Source: Caldilineaceae bacterium (GTDB taxonomy: Bacteria; Chloroflexota; Anaerolineae; Caldilineales; Caldilineaceae). From it: a stretch of DNA of 64,000 nucleotides. The translations under genes and the position numbers were made by a program. The stretch covers positions 46,624-110,623 of the forward strand of contig JALHQH010000040.1 of assembly GCA_022842065.1 (NCBI GenBank), read 5' to 3'. Positions 62,192 through 64,000 of the stretch are shown here, one piece after another. A model generated the notes under the pieces. That model was not told the origin of the DNA. It saw nothing but the letters and a program-made list of their open reading frames with translations, and ran no database searches. The first letter of the stretch is position 1. Every line of letters starts with the position of its first letter.

Positions 62192-63166
62192 ATGCCGCGC
62201 TGCCTGAGCCTACCCGTAATCTTGCTAATGAGTTTGCTCGTTGCCTGTAGCCGTGATCGGACACCGACGACGACGGCGGTGTCAACAGAACCAACACTCG
62301 TGGTTGTAACCAATACAGTGAGCAATGTTAATGCTGAACCATTGGTGACGATTAATACGCTAACACAAACCACTGGTGTCGAAACGCCTACGCCTGCCGT
62401 CACATTAACGCCGTCGACCATTGACTATTATGTTAAAGAGGGCGATACGCTTTCCTCCGTCGCCGTTGATTTTGGGGTTGATACCGAAACGGTGCGCCGG
62501 CTAAATTATTTGCTCGACGACAATATTTTTGTTGGGCAGATTTTGCAGATGCCTTATAGCGAAGGCATGACGGCCGAAGGCGTGCCCACGCCGACCCCCG
62601 AGCCTTACCGCTATCGGGTTGTGACTGGCGATAGTTTAACCAGTATTGCCCTGCAATTTAATGTCAGCACAGTGGCGATTATGGAAGCCAACAGTATGTC
62701 GGATGCCAATAGCCTCTTTGTCGGGCAAGAGTTGGAGATTCCCGGCTATGTGGAAACGGTTGGGGCTGATACGGCGACCACTGGTGCTAACACCACGACC
62801 GTTGGGCAGCCCGCTGGGCAGAGTAATGCGGGCAGTGGAGAAGGCGTTACCCATGTTGTGCAACCGGGCGAGACTTTACTGGGAATTGCGCAGACGTATG
62901 GGATTGATCCCAATGTGCTAGCCCAGGGTAACAATATTAGTAATCGCAACCAACTGCGTGTAGGCCAGCAGCTTATCATCCCAGGGATTTCCCCGCGTGA
63001 TGCTGCTGTTGCCCGTGGCGCGATCCATGTGATCCAATCGGGGGAGAGTCTTTCCAGCATTGCAGCGCAATATGGCGTGACCGCGCAGGCGATTATCGAA
63101 TTAAACGGGATTACCAATCCGGATGCGATTTATGTTGGGCAGCAGTTGATTATTCCAGAATCATAG
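62192..63166 (+). CDS. Lipoprotein with four LysM domains
   Basis: The protein is 324 aa from the ATG at 62192; a TTG two codons upstream is in frame. The lipobox is LVAC (Cys19). A Thr-rich linker leads to four LysM repeats: YYVKEGDTLSSVAVDFGVD, YRVVTGDSLTSIALQFNVS, HVVQPGETLLGIAQTYGID and HVIQSGESLSSIAAQYGVT. Each ends in VGQ-L-IP. LysM binds peptidoglycan or chitin-like GlcNAc chains, so this is a membrane-anchored wall-binding protein. No enzymatic domain is present. Confidence 0.92.
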   Translation: MPRCLSLPVILLMSLLVACSRDRTPTTTAVSTEPTLVVVTNTVSNVNAEPLVTINTLTQTTGVETPTPAVTLTPSTIDYYVKEGDTLSSVAVDFGVDTETVRRLNYLLDDNIFVGQILQMPYSEGMTAEGVPTPTPEPYRYRVVTGDSLTSIALQFNVSTVAIMEANSMSDANSLFVGQELEIPGYVETVGADTATTGANTTTVGQPAGQSNAGSGEGVTHVVQPGETLLGIAQTYGIDPNVLAQGNNISNRNQLRVGQQLIIPGISPRDAAVARGAIHVIQSGESLSSIAAQYGVTAQAIIELNGITNPDAIYVGQQLIIPES

Positions 63167-63225
63167 GGAATAACTGTGCGGCGGGGTAGGCTAAGCATTT
63201 CATTGTCAAACTTACACCCACCAAT

Positions 63226-63253
63226 TTGACCATATGCAACGATGTGATATAAT
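63226..63253 (+). promoter_or_regulatory. Sigma70-type promoter for the tRNA-tuf unit
   Basis: TTGACC at 63226-63231 and TATAAT at 63248-63253 are 16 bp apart. Start of transcription would be near 63260, about 125 bp before the first tRNA. The match to consensus is the best in the window. Confidence 0.75.
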
Positions 63254-63386
63254 ACACCATCGTTCGTCATGAAGCGTCTTCGGCTGCATAATAGCCGGGT
63301 AGCAGCCAAACCAGAAGCCATTTTTTGCGGTTGTTCTGGCCCATATAGTCTGCAAAGATTATTTGGTGAAAGGGCATGATGAATTT

Positions 63387-63460
63387 GCCGACGTAGCTCA
63401 ATCCGGCAGAGCACCTGTCTTGTAAACAGGATGTTACCGGTTCAAGTCCGGTCGTCGGCT
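63387..63460 (+). tRNA. tRNA-Thr (TGT anticodon)
   Basis: The acceptor gccgacg/cgtcggc, D stem gctc/gagc, anticodon stem cctgt/acagg with loop cttgtaa, and T stem accgg/ccggt form a full cloverleaf. CCA is not encoded. Confidence 0.95.
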
Positions 63461-63501
63461 CTTGCTGATGCAGTCGGCAAATCAGCAGCTATCATCAATA
63501 T

Positions 63502-63583
63502 GGGCAGGTACCCGAGTGGACAAAGGGGGCTGACTGTAAATCAGCTGGCGACGCCTACGGTGGTTCGAATCCGCCCCTGCCCA
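63502..63583 (+). tRNA. tRNA-Tyr (GTA anticodon)
   Basis: The acceptor gggcagg/cctgccc, anticodon stem gctga/tcagc with loop ctgtaaa, and a long variable arm mark a class II tRNA. CCA is not encoded. Confidence 0.94.
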
Positions 63584-63651
63584 CTTTGCTAATGGTTACA
63601 TTAAATCGTTAATAAATTTTGTTAGCTATTTTGTGTTAATCATTAGATTGG

Positions 63652-63724
<73 letters not shown>

Positions 63725-63797
63725 CCTAATTTTTGGTTCGCTTCGGTTAGGGCGATACCAAAGGTAGATGGCTGTTTTTAGGAAGTTCTGTGGATGA

Positions 63798-63839
63798 GTA
63801 GCTATTCGCAACGTCGGGAGTGGGGTTGCGAATAGCTAC
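63798..63839 (+). promoter_or_regulatory. Leader hairpin between tRNA-Thr and tuf
   Basis: gtagctattcgcaac (63798-63812) pairs perfectly with gttgcgaatagctac (63825-63839) over a 12-nt loop. It is followed by aaaaagt rather than a T-run, so it is not a standard terminator. It may protect or mark the 5' end of tuf mRNA after tRNA processing. Confidence 0.6.
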
Positions 63840-63881
63840 AAAAAGTACCTGCCAAAATCGAAATCAAGGAGGCATTTTCTA

Positions 63882-64000
63882 ATGTCCAAAGCAGTATTTG
63901 AGCGGACGAAGCCCCATGTGAATGTGGGAACCATCGGACACATCGACCACGGAAAGACAACCCTGACCGCAGCGATTACCAAGACGCTGTCGCTGAAGGG
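63882..64000 (+). CDS. tuf: Elongation factor Tu, partial (N terminus)
   Basis: Forty codons are visible before the right edge. [20 protein letters not shown] is followed by [13 protein letters not shown], the P-loop GHIDHGKT of EF-Tu. The ATG at 63882 follows a strong aaggagg site. EF-Tu carries aminoacyl-tRNA to the ribosome. It is the last gene of the tRNA-tuf unit in this window. Confidence 0.97.
   Translation, partial: MSKAVFERTKPHVNVGTIGHIDHGKTTLTAAITKTLSLK

Overview
The window reads as a piece of a bacterial chromosome, most probably from a Chloroflexota (Anaerolineae/Caldilineae-like) organism. The reasons are mid-GC coding DNA, a Thr-Tyr-Thr tRNA cluster in front of tuf, a DUF4342 protein, an exported giant TPR/CHAT protein and large glycan loci. 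The phylum call is an inference from gene content, not a computed placement. I saw no transposase, phage gene, rRNA or CRISPR array.

Region 1 (1-20,957, all minus strand) is a Wzx/Wzy-type surface polysaccharide operon read right to left. It starts with an EPS-type winged-helix regulator preceded by four 13-bp operator-like repeats. Next come four enzymes of the UDP-ManNAc3NAcA (di-N-acetylated mannosaminuronic acid) pathway (WbpB, WbpD, WbpE, WbpI types). These are followed by six glycosyltransferases, three SAM methyltransferases, an AsnB-type amidotransferase, a flippase and a Wzy/WaaL-like membrane protein with TPRs that runs off the left edge. The first pathway enzyme (WbpA type) and the initiating sugar-phosphate transferase are not in the window.

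Region 2 (21,000-25,700) holds a UvrD/Rep-type helicase, a membrane SH3b protein with a small partner, and a flavin reductase.

Region 3 (25,740-43,275) is the most unusual. It has a membrane protein with sialidase-type Asp boxes, a secreted right-handed beta-helix protein, and a 1007-aa protein joining a processive GT2 synthase, a LysM and an AlgG-like C5-epimerase beta-helix that keeps the DPHD motif. A 3225-aa exported TPR array follows, ending in a CHAT domain whose catalytic His and Cys are both replaced. I read this as a candidate second exopolysaccharide system in which synthesis and epimerisation are coupled in one chain.

Region 4 (43,400-61,800) is a mixed metabolic stretch: YciH/SUI1, DUF4126, an enolase-superfamily enzyme, an MFS transporter, acetyltransferases, and a propeller/CxxCH/discoidin-like exported protein. 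It also has both halves of a sulfopyruvate decarboxylase-like TPP enzyme separated by three genes, one of them an APH(3')-like kinase. A cyclase-family hydrolase, a SCO1 lipoprotein, an M23 peptidase, DUF4342 and a gamma-glutamyltransferase complete it.

Region 5 (61,880-64,000) has a structured intergenic inverted repeat, a four-LysM lipoprotein, a good sigma70-type promoter, tRNA-Thr(TGT), tRNA-Tyr(GTA), tRNA-Thr(GGT) and the start of tuf.

Intergenic DNA is rich in palindromes (perfect 58-bp and 46-bp examples, plus several terminator hairpins). It also carries a recurring architecture of short tandem repeats arranged as two facing inverted arms (4.3, 21.2, 44.5, 54.1 and probably 55.6 kb).
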